From JAEVLT01 sp964484065 (GTDB lineage Bacteria; Bacillota; Bacilli; Bacillales; Cytobacillaceae), in NCBI GenBank assembly GCA_964484065.1, contig CAZAEW010000013.1, positions 6,573 to 70,572 of the forward strand: a stretch of 64,000 bases of DNA. Reading direction: 5' to 3'. Positions 52,558 to 60,695 of the stretch are shown here, one piece after another (the stretch's first letter is position 1; each line of letters starts with the position of its first letter). Position numbers and translations under genes: made by a program. The notes below the pieces were generated by a model. That model had not been told where the DNA came from. It worked only from the letters and a program-made list of their open reading frames with translations, and ran no database searches.

Positions 52558-53775
52558 GTGGGACTTATCGTTCAAAAATTCGGCGGAACATCCGTCGGAA
52601 GTGTAGAAAGAATCTTAAATGTTGCCCAATGTGTAAAAGAAGAAAAAGAGCGGGGAAACAATGTTGTTGTCGTTGTCTCGGCTATGGGCAAAACAACAGA
52701 CAAATTGGTCAGTCTGGCTAAAGAAATATCCTCCCAGCCAAGTAAACGGGAAATGGATATGCTTTTAACTACAGGAGAACAAACAACGATTGCTTTATTA
52801 GCGATGGCGTTAAAGGAAAAAGGACTTGAAGCAATATCATTCACAGGCTGGCAGGCAGGAATCTATACAGAGCCAGTACATAGCAACGCTAGAATAACAA
52901 AAATCGAAACAGCCGCGATTCAAAAACAATTATCTAAAGGCAAAGTTGTTATTGTGGCTGGATTCCAAGGTGTGACCGATAATGGAGAAATTACAACACT
53001 AGGACGCGGCGGGTCTGATACAACAGCTGTTGCCCTTGCTGCAGCGCTTTATGCGGACAAGTGCGATATTTATACTGATGTAACAGGCGTATTTACAACC
53101 GACCCGCGCTACGTAAAATCTGCCCGGAAGTTATTGGATATTTCCTATGACGAAATGCTTGAACTGGCCAACCTGGGAGCCGGGGTGCTTCATCCGAGAG
53201 CAGTAGAATTTGCGAAAAATTATCATGTCAAGCTTGAGGTTCGGTCAAGCATGGAAAAAGTCGAAGGAACAGTCATTAAGGGGGAAGCAACCATGGAGCA
53301 AAATCTAATTGTCCGCGGAGTGGCATTTGAAGATCAAATTACAAAAGTAACCGTTTTAGGCTTAGCCAATTCTTTAAAAGGTCTGTCAACAATTTTTACA
53401 ACGCTGGCAGAGCATCATATTAATGTGGACATCATCATCCAAAGCAAAACCGAGTCAGACATGACCAATCTTTCTTTTTCAATTAAAACCGACGATTTAA
53501 ACGAGACATTAAATGTATTAGAAGATAATAAAGCATTGCTGAATTATGAGCGGATCGAAGCGGAAAACGGACTGGCGAAAGTATCCATAGTCGGTTCAGG
53601 AATGGTTTCAAATCCAGGTGTGGCAGCAAAAATGTTCGAAATCCTGGAATCAAATCAAATTGACATTAAAATGGTAAGCACCTCGGAAATTAAAGTATCA
53701 ACCGTTATCACTGACAAGCAAATGGTAACTGCGGTTGAAACGCTGCATGATGCCTTTGAATTGGGCAATGAATAA
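52558..53775 (+). CDS. lysC: Aspartate kinase (lysine-regulated type)
   Basis: First step of the aspartate family pathway (lysine, threonine, methionine, diaminopimelate). It is 405 residues. Kinase domain ~1-240 with VQKFGGTSVGSVERI, FQGVTDNGEITTLGRGGSDT; regulatory tandem ACT domains ~260-405. The start is GTG with GAAGGGGAAA upstream. An internal start (53293) probably makes the separate beta subunit. Controlled by the lysine riboswitch. Confidence 0.96.
   Translation: MGLIVQKFGGTSVGSVERILNVAQCVKEEKERGNNVVVVVSAMGKTTDKLVSLAKEISSQPSKREMDMLLTTGEQTTIALLAMALKEKGLEAISFTGWQAGIYTEPVHSNARITKIETAAIQKQLSKGKVVIVAGFQGVTDNGEITTLGRGGSDTTAVALAAALYADKCDIYTDVTGVFTTDPRYVKSARKLLDISYDEMLELANLGAGVLHPRAVEFAKNYHVKLEVRSSMEKVEGTVIKGEATMEQNLIVRGVAFEDQITKVTVLGLANSLKGLSTIFTTLAEHHINVDIIIQSKTESDMTNLSFSIKTDDLNETLNVLEDNKALLNYERIEAENGLAKVSIVGSGMVSNPGVAAKMFEILESNQIDIKMVSTSEIKVSTVITDKQMVTAVETLHDAFELGNE
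53279..53775 (+). CDS. lysC: Internal translation start in lysC (aspartokinase beta subunit)
   Basis: AAGGGGGA (53278-53285) is seven bases before an in-frame ATG at codon 246 (53293-53295). The product, 160 residues, would be the regulatory ACT-domain part alone. B. subtilis aspartokinase II is known to make its beta subunit from such an internal start, giving an alpha2-beta2 enzyme; the position agrees closely. The feature start marks the ribosome-binding site. Confidence 0.75.
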
Positions 53776-53783
53776 TCAAAAAT

Positions 53784-53815
53784 AGGAAAAGCCGGGTATT
53801 TGTCCGGCTTTTCCT
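53784..53815. terminator. Terminator between convergent lysC and yslB
   Basis: AGGAAAAGCCGG/CCGGCTTTTCCT with flanking T runs; the minus-strand side (CCTATTTTTG) is the stronger terminator. Confidence 0.8.
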
Positions 53816-54264
53816 CATATTTTATCTTTTTTATCCCATCTCACTGTAAACGTTACTTTTTGGGATTTTTTGATAGGGTGCTCAAACGTTTCGGCAACAG
53901 CTCCTTTTTGAATTTCAATTTGCTGTGCCAAAAAGCCTGCCTCAAGCTGGAAAAAATGTTCTGCTTTAGATTTAACCCGCGAAATAATTAATGGGCTCAT
54001 TAATTCAAAATCTATTTCGTCATTTTTTTCATTTTTTACAGTAAGAGTGCCCCATGATGCTTTAGAAAAAAATTCAATCAGTTCATCAAGATTATTTACT
54101 GGGTACTTTCTTGCAAGTCTTTTTCCGGCCCAGTACAGGATCTCAGGAGTATCTTTTCCAAAAATGTCAGGCAAGAGCACTTCTCTGATTAGCTCATATC
54201 CAAAAATTGAGATATTTCTGGATTCCTCCAAAAGCAGTGATTCGTCCGATACTTTTTCTTTCAT
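53815..54264 (-). CDS. yslB: YslB family protein (DUF2507)
   Basis: Cytosolic protein of 149 residues, DUF2507/YslB family, found between lysC and sdhC in bacilli; function not established. The sequence begins with an acidic helix and GYELIREVLLPDIFGKDTPE; then YWAGKRLARKYPV, and a beta-rich C-terminal half with LEAGFLAQQIEIQKGAVAET, resembling a V4R-like small-molecule fold. GAGGGGAG precedes the ATG on the minus strand. Confidence 0.85.
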   Translation of the reverse strand: MKEKVSDESLLLEESRNISIFGYELIREVLLPDIFGKDTPEILYWAGKRLARKYPVNNLDELIEFFSKASWGTLTVKNEKNDEIDFELMSPLIISRVKSKAEHFFQLEAGFLAQQIEIQKGAVAETFEHPIKKSQKVTFTVRWDKKDKI

Positions 54265-54484
54265 TGGTCTCCCCTCTTTCTATCACTCTATTATATACAT
54301 ACATTGTCTGCATGTTAGAATTTTTTTTTAGAAAATGAATGATGATTCCTTAGATGAAATCCTTTGATATTCTAAAATAATTATAGCTTTTTGTTCCTTT
54401 ATATTTTAACGGTTTACTGCAAGAATTATCTGTGGAAATAACAGTTTTTATTGGGAATTTCTAGTGCCGGTTGGTATTTATGGA

Positions 54485-54530
54485 AAAAGTGTCGATTTCC
54501 TCAAAAAGGGTCCAATCAAAAGTGTCGATA
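54485..54530 (+). promoter_or_regulatory. Direct repeat upstream of the sdhC promoter
   Basis: AAAAGTGTCGAT occurs at 54485-54496 and 54518-54529, starts 33 bases apart (about three helical turns), 48-93 bases upstream of the sdhC -35. A candidate binding site for an activator or repressor; no known consensus recognised. The rest of 54265-54484 is AT-rich and shows no gene. Confidence 0.4.
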
Positions 54531-54577
54531 CAATTCAAAAAGTTTGATTTTTTTTGTAATATTATGTATACGTTTTC

Positions 54578-54606
54578 TTGACGCTTCTTCCTGATGAGGG
54601 TAAAAT
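54578..54606 (+). promoter_or_regulatory. sdhCAB promoter
   Basis: TTGACG (54578-54583), exactly 17 bases, TAAAAT (54601-54606). The transcript would carry a ~120-base leader before the GTG start. Confidence 0.72.
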
Positions 54607-54732
54607 GGAGTTGTCACATAATTGTAAAAAAGAAGTCTTTACAATTTCACTATGAAGACAGGCTTATCTTAAATGAAAGGGGATCAAACAGAGAAAAGCC
54701 TGAAATCATGCAAATCTAAAGGGGGTAAAATT

Positions 54733-55341
54733 GTGGCGGGAAATCGGGAATTTTTTAATCGCAGACTGCACTCATTAGTAGGGGTTATTCCTGTAGGCTT
54801 ATTCCTATGTGTGCATCTAACAGTCAACCATTTAGCTACGAGAGGGGCGAGTTCTTTTAATAAAGGCGTTGGGTTTATGGAAAGCCTTCCATTTCTTCCA
54901 GTTTTAGAGATTGTCTTCATTTTCTTGCCTTTGTTATACCATGCAATCTACGGACTTTATATTGCTTTTACCGCTAAACCAAACAACGGACGCTTAGGCT
55001 ACTTCCGTAACTGGATGTTCTTGCTTCAACGTATTACGGGTGTTATTACTCTTATTTTTGTTGCGTGGCATGTATGGGAAACAAGAATTGCGTATGCACT
55101 TGGAACACCGCTTAATTTCGAAATGATGGTAAATATTCTTTCAAACCCAGTAATGTTCTGGTTCTATATTATTGGAGTTGTAAGTGCTATTTTCCACTTT
55201 ACAAATGGTTTATGGTCATTTGCTGTTAGCTGGGGATTAACAATTACACCACGTTCACAACGTATTTCTACATATGTAACGATGGTTCTTTTTGTTCTTC
55301 TTTCCATTGTTGGAGTTCAAGCTTTAGTAGCATTTATTTAA
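54733..55341 (+). CDS. sdhC: Succinate dehydrogenase cytochrome b558 subunit
   Basis: Membrane anchor of complex II carrying two haems and the menaquinone site. Five hydrophobic helices and histidines at helix positions (HSLVGVIP, CVHLTVNH, LLYHAIYG, VAWHVWE, IFHFTNG), the haem-ligand pattern of this family. It is 202 residues from the GTG at 54733 (GGGGGT upstream), the same as in B. subtilis; the longer frame from 54673 is leader. First gene of sdhCAB. Confidence 0.96.
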   Translation: MAGNREFFNRRLHSLVGVIPVGLFLCVHLTVNHLATRGASSFNKGVGFMESLPFLPVLEIVFIFLPLLYHAIYGLYIAFTAKPNNGRLGYFRNWMFLLQRITGVITLIFVAWHVWETRIAYALGTPLNFEMMVNILSNPVMFWFYIIGVVSAIFHFTNGLWSFAVSWGLTITPRSQRISTYVTMVLFVLLSIVGVQALVAFI

Positions 55342-55405
55342 TAGATTTAATAGATTCGGACAATACTAATTTTGTATGGACTAAAGATTTAGGGAGTGAG
55401 TCACG

Positions 55406-57157
55406 ATGGCTAAAGGAAAGGTGATTATCGTCGGCGGCGGTTTGGCCGGCTTAATGGCAACCATTAAAGTTGCAGAACATGGAACACCGGTTGAGTTATT
55501 CTCACTTGTACCGGTTAAACGATCTCACTCTGTTTGTGCCCAGGGGGGTATTAATGGAGCGGTTAATACAAAGGGTGAAGGAGATTCACCATGGATTCAC
55601 TTTGATGATACTGTTTACGGGGGAGACTTTTTAGCAAACCAGCCTCCTGTTAAAGCGATGTGCGATGCAGCACCAGGAATTATTAACTTGCTTGACCGTA
55701 TGGGTGTCATGTTTAACCGCACACCTGAAGGTTTACTTGACTTCCGCCGTTTCGGAGGTACACAGCACCACCGTACAGCTTTCGCTGGTGCTACAACTGG
55801 TCAGCAGCTTCTCTATGCGTTGGACGAGCAAGTTCGCCGTCATGAAGTAGCTGGTTTGGTTACAAAATATGAGGGCTGGGAATTCTTAGGTGCTGTTCTT
55901 GATGATGACGGCGTCTGCCGAGGTATTGCTGCTCAAGACTTAAGAACAATGGAAATTAAAACTTTCGTTGCTGATGCGGTTATTATGGCAACAGGCGGCC
56001 CTGGAATTATCTTTGGTAAATCTACAAACTCAATGATTAACACCGGTTCCGCAGCTTCAATTCTTTATCAGCAAGGCGTATATTACGCAAACGGTGAAAT
56101 GATTCAGATCCACCCAACTGCTATTCCTGGTGATGATAAACTCCGCTTAATGAGTGAATCTGCACGCGGTGAAGGCGGCCGGATTTGGACATATAAAGAT
56201 GGTAAGCCTTGGTACTTCCTTGAAGAAAAATATCCTGCTTATGGAAACCTTGTTCCACGGGACATTGCAACACGTGAAATTTTTGATGTCTGCGTTAACC
56301 AAAAGCTTGGTATTAACGGCGAAAACATGGTTTATCTTGATCTTTCTCACAAAGATCCGCATGAATTGGATGTTAAACTTGGCGGTATCATCGAAATTTA
56401 TGAAAAATTCACAGGCGAAGATCCGCATAAAGTACCAATGAAAATTTTCCCTGCTGTTCACTATTCAATGGGCGGTATGTGGGTTGACTATGAACAAATG
56501 ACGAACATTCCTGGCTTGTTTGCCTGCGGTGAGTGCGATTACTCTCAGCACGGTGCCAACCGCTTAGGTGCAAACTCATTGCTTTCAGCTATCTATGGCG
56601 GTATGGTTGCAGGACCTCATGCCCTTAACTATATTGAAGGACTTGAAAAATCTTCAGAGTCTGTTTCATCAACTGTATTTGACCGTAAAGTGAAAGAAGA
56701 ACAAGAAAAGTGGAACAATATTATGTCCATGAATGGAACCGAAAATGCTTATGTTCTTCACAAAGAGCTTGGTGAGTGGATGACAGCTAACGTAACGGTT
56801 GTACGTTACAATGACAAATTGTTACAAACAGATCAAAAGATTCAAGAACTGCTTGGACGCTATAAGAACATCAATATTAACGATACGGCAAAATGGAGTA
56901 ACCAAGGGGCAGCATTTACCCGTCAATTATTCAACATGCTTCAATTAGCTCGTGTAATTACATTAGGTGCTTATAATCGGAATGAGAGCCGCGGTGCTCA
57001 CTATAAGCCTGAATTCCCAGAACGTAACGATGAAGAATTCATGAAAACAACAATGGCAAAATTTGTTGGCCCAGATTCCGCTCCGGCTTTCCATTACGAA
57101 GATATCGACGTTTCTTTAATCGCACCAAGAAAACGGGATTACACGAAAAAACACTAA
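55406..57157 (+). CDS. sdhA: Succinate dehydrogenase flavoprotein subunit
   Basis: Oxidises succinate to fumarate. FAD dinucleotide motif VIIVGGGLAGLMATI at residues 6-20; the FAD-linked histidine is probably H41 in RSHSVCAQGGINGAVN; active-site segments HPTAIPGDDKLRLMSESARG, and MGGMWVDYEQMTNIPGLFAC, HGANRLGANSLL. It is 583 residues. AGGGAGTGAG precedes the ATG. Confidence 0.97.
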   Translation: MAKGKVIIVGGGLAGLMATIKVAEHGTPVELFSLVPVKRSHSVCAQGGINGAVNTKGEGDSPWIHFDDTVYGGDFLANQPPVKAMCDAAPGIINLLDRMGVMFNRTPEGLLDFRRFGGTQHHRTAFAGATTGQQLLYALDEQVRRHEVAGLVTKYEGWEFLGAVLDDDGVCRGIAAQDLRTMEIKTFVADAVIMATGGPGIIFGKSTNSMINTGSAASILYQQGVYYANGEMIQIHPTAIPGDDKLRLMSESARGEGGRIWTYKDGKPWYFLEEKYPAYGNLVPRDIATREIFDVCVNQKLGINGENMVYLDLSHKDPHELDVKLGGIIEIYEKFTGEDPHKVPMKIFPAVHYSMGGMWVDYEQMTNIPGLFACGECDYSQHGANRLGANSLLSAIYGGMVAGPHALNYIEGLEKSSESVSSTVFDRKVKEEQEKWNNIMSMNGTENAYVLHKELGEWMTANVTVVRYNDKLLQTDQKIQELLGRYKNININDTAKWSNQGAAFTRQLFNMLQLARVITLGAYNRNESRGAHYKPEFPERNDEEFMKTTMAKFVGPDSAPAFHYEDIDVSLIAPRKRDYTKKH

Positions 57158-57206
57158 GATCATCTCGTGATCGGGATATTTGAAAAAGTAAGGGGAGTGG
57201 GAATGA

Positions 57207-57968
57207 ATGTCTGAAAATAAAACGGTAAAATTTATTATAACTCGTCAAGAGGGACCTAACGCAGCTCCTTATCAGGAGGAGTTTGTAATTCCATACCGCC
57301 CGAATATGAACGTTATTTCGGCGCTGATGGAAATTCGCAGAAATCCGGTAAATGCCAAAGGGCAAAAAACAACCCCAATTACTTGGGAAATGAACTGTTT
57401 GGAAGAGGTTTGCGGTGCCTGCTCGATGGTTATCAACGGCAAGCCGCGCCAATCTTGTACAGCTCTAATTGATCAACTGGAACAGCCAGTTCGCTTAGCT
57501 CCAATGAATACTTTCCCTGTAGTCCGTGACTTACAGGTTGACCGGAGCAGAATGTTTGATTCCTTGAAGAAGGTTAAAGCATGGATTCCAATTGACGGTA
57601 CTTACGATTTAGGACCTGGTCCTCGTATGCCTGAGGTAAAACGTCAATGGGCATATGAACTTGCAAAATGTATGACTTGCGGTGTATGTTTAGAAGCTTG
57701 CCCGAATGTAAACAGCAATTCCAATTTCATTGGACCGCAGCCATTATCACAAGTTCGTTTATTCAATGCACATCCAACTGGTGAAATGCATCGCCAAGAG
57801 CGTTTAGAAGCCATTATGGGTGACGGCGGTCTTGCTAACTGCGGTAACTCACAAAACTGTGTACAATCTTGTCCAAAAGGTATTCCGTTGACAACTTCTA
57901 TTGCTGCATTGAACCGTGATGCTACTGTTCAATCATTTAGAAATTTCTTTGGCAGCGACAAAGTGTGA
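57207..57968 (+). CDS. sdhB: Succinate dehydrogenase iron-sulfur subunit
   Basis: Electron relay between SdhA and SdhC. The N-terminal [2Fe-2S] ligands are in NCLEEVCGACSMVINGK and the following C; the [4Fe-4S] and [3Fe-4S] clusters are in CMTCGVCLEACPN and CGNSQNCVQSCPKG. It is 253 residues. GGGGAGTGGG precedes the ATG. Last gene of the operon. Confidence 0.97.
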   Translation: MSENKTVKFIITRQEGPNAAPYQEEFVIPYRPNMNVISALMEIRRNPVNAKGQKTTPITWEMNCLEEVCGACSMVINGKPRQSCTALIDQLEQPVRLAPMNTFPVVRDLQVDRSRMFDSLKKVKAWIPIDGTYDLGPGPRMPEVKRQWAYELAKCMTCGVCLEACPNVNSNSNFIGPQPLSQVRLFNAHPTGEMHRQERLEAIMGDGGLANCGNSQNCVQSCPKGIPLTTSIAALNRDATVQSFRNFFGSDKV

Positions 57969-57976
57969 TTTTAATA

Positions 57977-58012
57977 AAAGCCTCTTTTTCAATCAGAAAA
58001 AGAGGCTTTTTG
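57977..58012 (+). terminator. sdhCAB terminator
   Basis: AAAAGCCTCTTTTT/AAAAAGAGGCTTTT with a T tail. The following interval to the sortase holds an extended -10 (TGCTATACT, 58141-58149) as its likely promoter. Confidence 0.93.
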
Positions 58013-58184
58013 CTTAGCTAAAAGAAAAGTTCCGGAAGGATAAAGATCGTATGTAGAAAAGCGCCAGCTTTTTCAAGATGTCGAAAACAAGTGAGTTTTC
58101 CTTAAATTTTTCGAATTATCTATTTTTAGAATACTTTCTTTGCTATACTATGTAGATAGAATAAATGTTAAAAGAGGTTGCTGT

Positions 58185-58775
58185 ATGAAAGGAAAATCTT
58201 GGTTATCACAAGTGATTATTTTGGCTGGAATTGTTTTACTTGGGATTGGAATATGGCAAATTATATCATCCAACAACGAGACGAATAAAACGCTCAAAAT
58301 AGCAAAACAAATCGTCGAAAAAAAACCGCAAAAGGATCAAAACAGCAATGTCAATAACAGCAATCAGCCTCCAAACTTTGGAGATACTGTGGGCATTTTA
58401 GAGATTCCTAGAGTACAAGCAGAGCTTCCGATTGTAGAAGGGACCGACCCGAATGACCTGGAAAAAGGAGTAGGGCACTACAAAGGATCATCTCTACCGG
58501 GTGAAAACGGTCAAATTGTTCTTTCTGGCCATCGCGATACTGTTTTCCGCCGATTAGGTGAATTGAAAATTGGCGATTCATTGATAGTCAAAATTCCAAA
58601 AGGAACATTTAGTTATGAAATAACCCATACAAAAATTGTTGATGCGAAAAACACAAGTGTTATAACTTTACAAAAAGAAAAAGAAGAATTAATTTTAACA
58701 ACTTGTTATCCGTTTCATTATATTGGCAATGCTCCAAAACGATATATTATTTATGCAAAACCAAAAAGCTCTTGA
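58185..58775 (+). CDS. Class D-like sortase
   Basis: Membrane-anchored transpeptidase that links sorted surface proteins to the cell wall. N-terminal membrane helix (~8-28), a lysine/asparagine-rich linker (~30-65), then the sortase fold with catalytic histidine in LSGHRDTVFRRLGEL, cysteine in ILTTCYPFHYIGNAPKRYI and arginine after it. It is 196 residues from the ATG at 58185 (AGAGG upstream). No LPXTG-type substrate gene is nearby, so its targets are elsewhere. The class is inferred from the short N-terminus and motif spacing. It lies between sdhCAB and gerE. Confidence 0.85.
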   Translation: MKGKSWLSQVIILAGIVLLGIGIWQIISSNNETNKTLKIAKQIVEKKPQKDQNSNVNNSNQPPNFGDTVGILEIPRVQAELPIVEGTDPNDLEKGVGHYKGSSLPGENGQIVLSGHRDTVFRRLGELKIGDSLIVKIPKGTFSYEITHTKIVDAKNTSVITLQKEKEELILTTCYPFHYIGNAPKRYIIYAKPKSS

Positions 58776-58794
58776 TTCCAAGAGCTTTTTATAT
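58763..58794 (+). terminator. Sortase gene terminator (overlaps stop codon)
   Basis: AAAAAGCTCTT/AAGAGCTTTTT around GATTCC; the TGA stop is in the loop. Confidence 0.9.
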
Positions 58795-58860
58795 TAAAAA
58801 CGTGATTTAGGCAAATGAATATTTTTTTAAAAATCATTCTCCATTGGCGGAAATACAGTC

Positions 58861-58888
58861 ACTCCAAAAGTTTTTTTCACATATGATA
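58861..58888 (+). promoter_or_regulatory. Candidate sigma-K promoter for gerE
   Basis: AC (58861-58862), 17 bases, CATATGATA (58880-58888): fits the mother-cell sigma-K pattern AC-N16/17-CATANNNTA. gerE is a sigma-K gene in B. subtilis. Confidence 0.7.
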
Positions 58889-58952
58889 TGGTGACTAAAT
58901 ATATACCCACCCCACGGTTCATAACTGGCTAAGGCAAGGAGGGTTACAATAC

Positions 58953-59177
58953 TTGAAGGAGAATGAATATACTCACAAGCCGTTACTCACCAAACGTGAA
59001 AGAGAAGTATTCGAACTGTTAGTACAAGACAAAACAACAAAAGAAATCGCTGGTGAATTGTTTATAAGCGAAAAGACGGTTCGGAATCATATTTCTAATG
59101 CCATGCAAAAGCTTGGTGTAAAGGGGCGTTCACAAGCAGTTGTAGAGCTCCTTCGAATGGGAGAGCTAGAACTTTAA
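58953..59177 (+). CDS. gerE: Spore germination/coat regulator GerE
   Basis: LuxR-type DNA-binding protein of the late mother cell; activates and represses sigma-K-dependent coat genes. It is 74 residues, only the HTH domain: LLTKREREVFELLVQDKTTK, then EIAGELFISEKTVRNHISNA, nearly identical to B. subtilis GerE. The start is TTG with AAGGAGGG upstream. Confidence 0.97.
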   Translation: MKENEYTHKPLLTKREREVFELLVQDKTTKEIAGELFISEKTVRNHISNAMQKLGVKGRSQAVVELLRMGELEL

Positions 59178-59182
59178 TCTTG

Positions 59183-59213
59183 ACCGGCATCCTTAAAAGG
59201 AGGCCGGTTTTAT
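59183..59213 (+). terminator. gerE terminator
   Basis: ACCGGCATCCTT/AAGGAGGCCGGT with a modest TTTATATT tail. Confidence 0.75.
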
Positions 59214-59331
59214 ATTGCTTTAAGGCTTGAAATTTAGAAGCAAAAGATAGAAAATAGTAACGGGTTAAAGGTTATTCATGCATCTGCACTTGTTTTGAAA
59301 AAGCATACATAGACAGGAGTTGGAGGGAATC

Positions 59332-59778
59332 ATGAAGGCCGGAAAAACGAATGGGGATTCAGTTGCTGCAATTGAAAAAGAACTGCGTTATATTTCGGGA
59401 ATCGTTAAACAAAAAGGCAGAGAACTTTTAAGTGATTATACGATTACACCGCCGCAGTTTGTAGCACTGCAATGGCTATTTGAAGCTGGTGATATGACCA
59501 TTGGCGAGCTTTCTGCCAAAATGTTTTTAGCTTGCAGTACCACTACAGACCTTATTGACAGGATGGAAAAAAATAATCTGGTCGTTCGGATAAAGGATAC
59601 AAATGACCGCCGTGTCGTCCAAATTCATTTGCTTGACGAAGGAAAAAAATTGATTAATGAAGTGATTAAAAAGCGTCAAAACTACTTGGAGGAAGTCTTA
59701 AGAAATTTTACGATGGAAGAAATACACCTCCTTCAAAGCAGTTTAGTGAAACTGCACCAGGAAATGCGTGAAGAATGA
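59332..59778 (+). CDS. ysmB: MarR-family transcriptional regulator (YsmB-like)
   Basis: Winged-helix regulator of 148 residues: DNA-binding segment MTIGELSAKMFLACSTTTDL and wing IKDTNDRRVVQIHLLDEGKK, with dimer helices at both ends. Target and ligand unknown. GGAGGGA lies five bases before the ATG at 59332. The stop overlaps an in-frame ATG of racE (ATGA), and the ysmB-racE pairing is conserved in Bacillus. Confidence 0.87.
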   Translation: MKAGKTNGDSVAAIEKELRYISGIVKQKGRELLSDYTITPPQFVALQWLFEAGDMTIGELSAKMFLACSTTTDLIDRMEKNNLVVRIKDTNDRRVVQIHLLDEGKKLINEVIKKRQNYLEEVLRNFTMEEIHLLQSSLVKLHQEMREE

Positions 59779-59789
59779 GGCGAGAAATT

Positions 59790-60584
59790 TTGAATCAACC
59801 GATTGGTGTAATGGATTCAGGAGTAGGCGGACTGACAGTAGCCAAAGAGATTATGAGGCAGCTGCCAAATGAACAAATTATTTATTTGGGTGATACCGCC
59901 CGCTGCCCCTATGGTCCGAGAACAAGAAAAGAAGTAAAGAAATTCACGTGGGAAATGACTTCTTTCCTATTACAAAAAAAAATTAAAATGCTTGTAATTG
60001 CCTGTAACACGGCAACAGCTGCAGCCTTGGATGAGATCCAGAGAGAATTGCGGATTCCGGTTTTGGGCGTTATTAATCCCGGTGCCCGTGCGGCTATAAA
60101 AAAAACCAAAAACTATCGTGTCGCCATAACGGGAACAGAAGGAACAGTCAGGAGCGGCGCCTATGAAAGAGCATTAAAATCATTAAACAGCAGGCTTTAT
60201 GTAAAAAGCCTTGCCTGCCCCAAATTTGTTCCTCTTGTTGAGAGCGGAGAATATTCAGGAACAGTCGCCAAAAAAATCGTCGAGGAATCGTTAAAACCGC
60301 TGCTGGATCATAATATCGATACCCTTATTTTAGGCTGTACCCATTATCCTTTACTGGAGCCGCTTATTAAAGAGTTTATGGGTACCGAAGTAGAAGTGAT
60401 CAGCTCCGGCGACGAAACGGCAAGGGAAATCAGCGCGATTTTGCAATATAAAAATATGCTGAGCACTCGCGAGGACGAGCCTATCCATGAATTTTATACA
60501 ACAGGTTCAAAGGCGATTTTTGCCAAAATAGCTTCGGAATGGCTTAACAAACCTATTGATAATGTAAAAAGAATAAAATTGTAA
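59790..60584 (+). CDS. racE: Glutamate racemase
   Basis: Makes D-glutamate for peptidoglycan (and poly-glutamate where present). The two catalytic cysteines are in ACNTATAAAL and LGCTHYPLLEPL; N-terminal IGVMDSGVGGLTVAKEI is the signature. I placed the start at TTG 59790 (GAGG nine bases upstream; begins NQPIGV like homologues). An alternative ATG at 59775, overlapping the ysmB stop by four bases, would add five residues. About 264 residues. Confidence 0.93.
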   Translation: MNQPIGVMDSGVGGLTVAKEIMRQLPNEQIIYLGDTARCPYGPRTRKEVKKFTWEMTSFLLQKKIKMLVIACNTATAAALDEIQRELRIPVLGVINPGARAAIKKTKNYRVAITGTEGTVRSGAYERALKSLNSRLYVKSLACPKFVPLVESGEYSGTVAKKIVEESLKPLLDHNIDTLILGCTHYPLLEPLIKEFMGTEVEVISSGDETAREISAILQYKNMLSTREDEPIHEFYTTGSKAIFAKIASEWLNKPIDNVKRIKL

Positions 60585-60588
60585 TCAT

Positions 60589-60625
60589 AACTGGATCAGT
60601 TTTTCATGCTGGTCCGGTTTTTTAC
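60589..60625 (+). terminator. racE terminator
   Basis: AACTGGATCAG pairs (with G-T pairs) with CTGGTCCGGTT, then TTTTT. Confidence 0.82.
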
Positions 60626-60695
60626 TTTTTTAAGGGTCTATTTTTCAAAAAGGCTCGTATATATGGTAGTACAAACTGTCTTAGGAGGAATTCAT

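Noticed and set aside
54673..54732. sdhC N-terminal extension
   Set aside because: Charged extension not found in SdhC; the GTG at 54733 has a good ribosome-binding site and exact family length.
58030..58070. Remnant of the modular repeat (GAAAAGCGCCAGCTTTTTC) after sdhB
   Set aside because: Too short and without the constant edges; could be chance or a decayed fragment.
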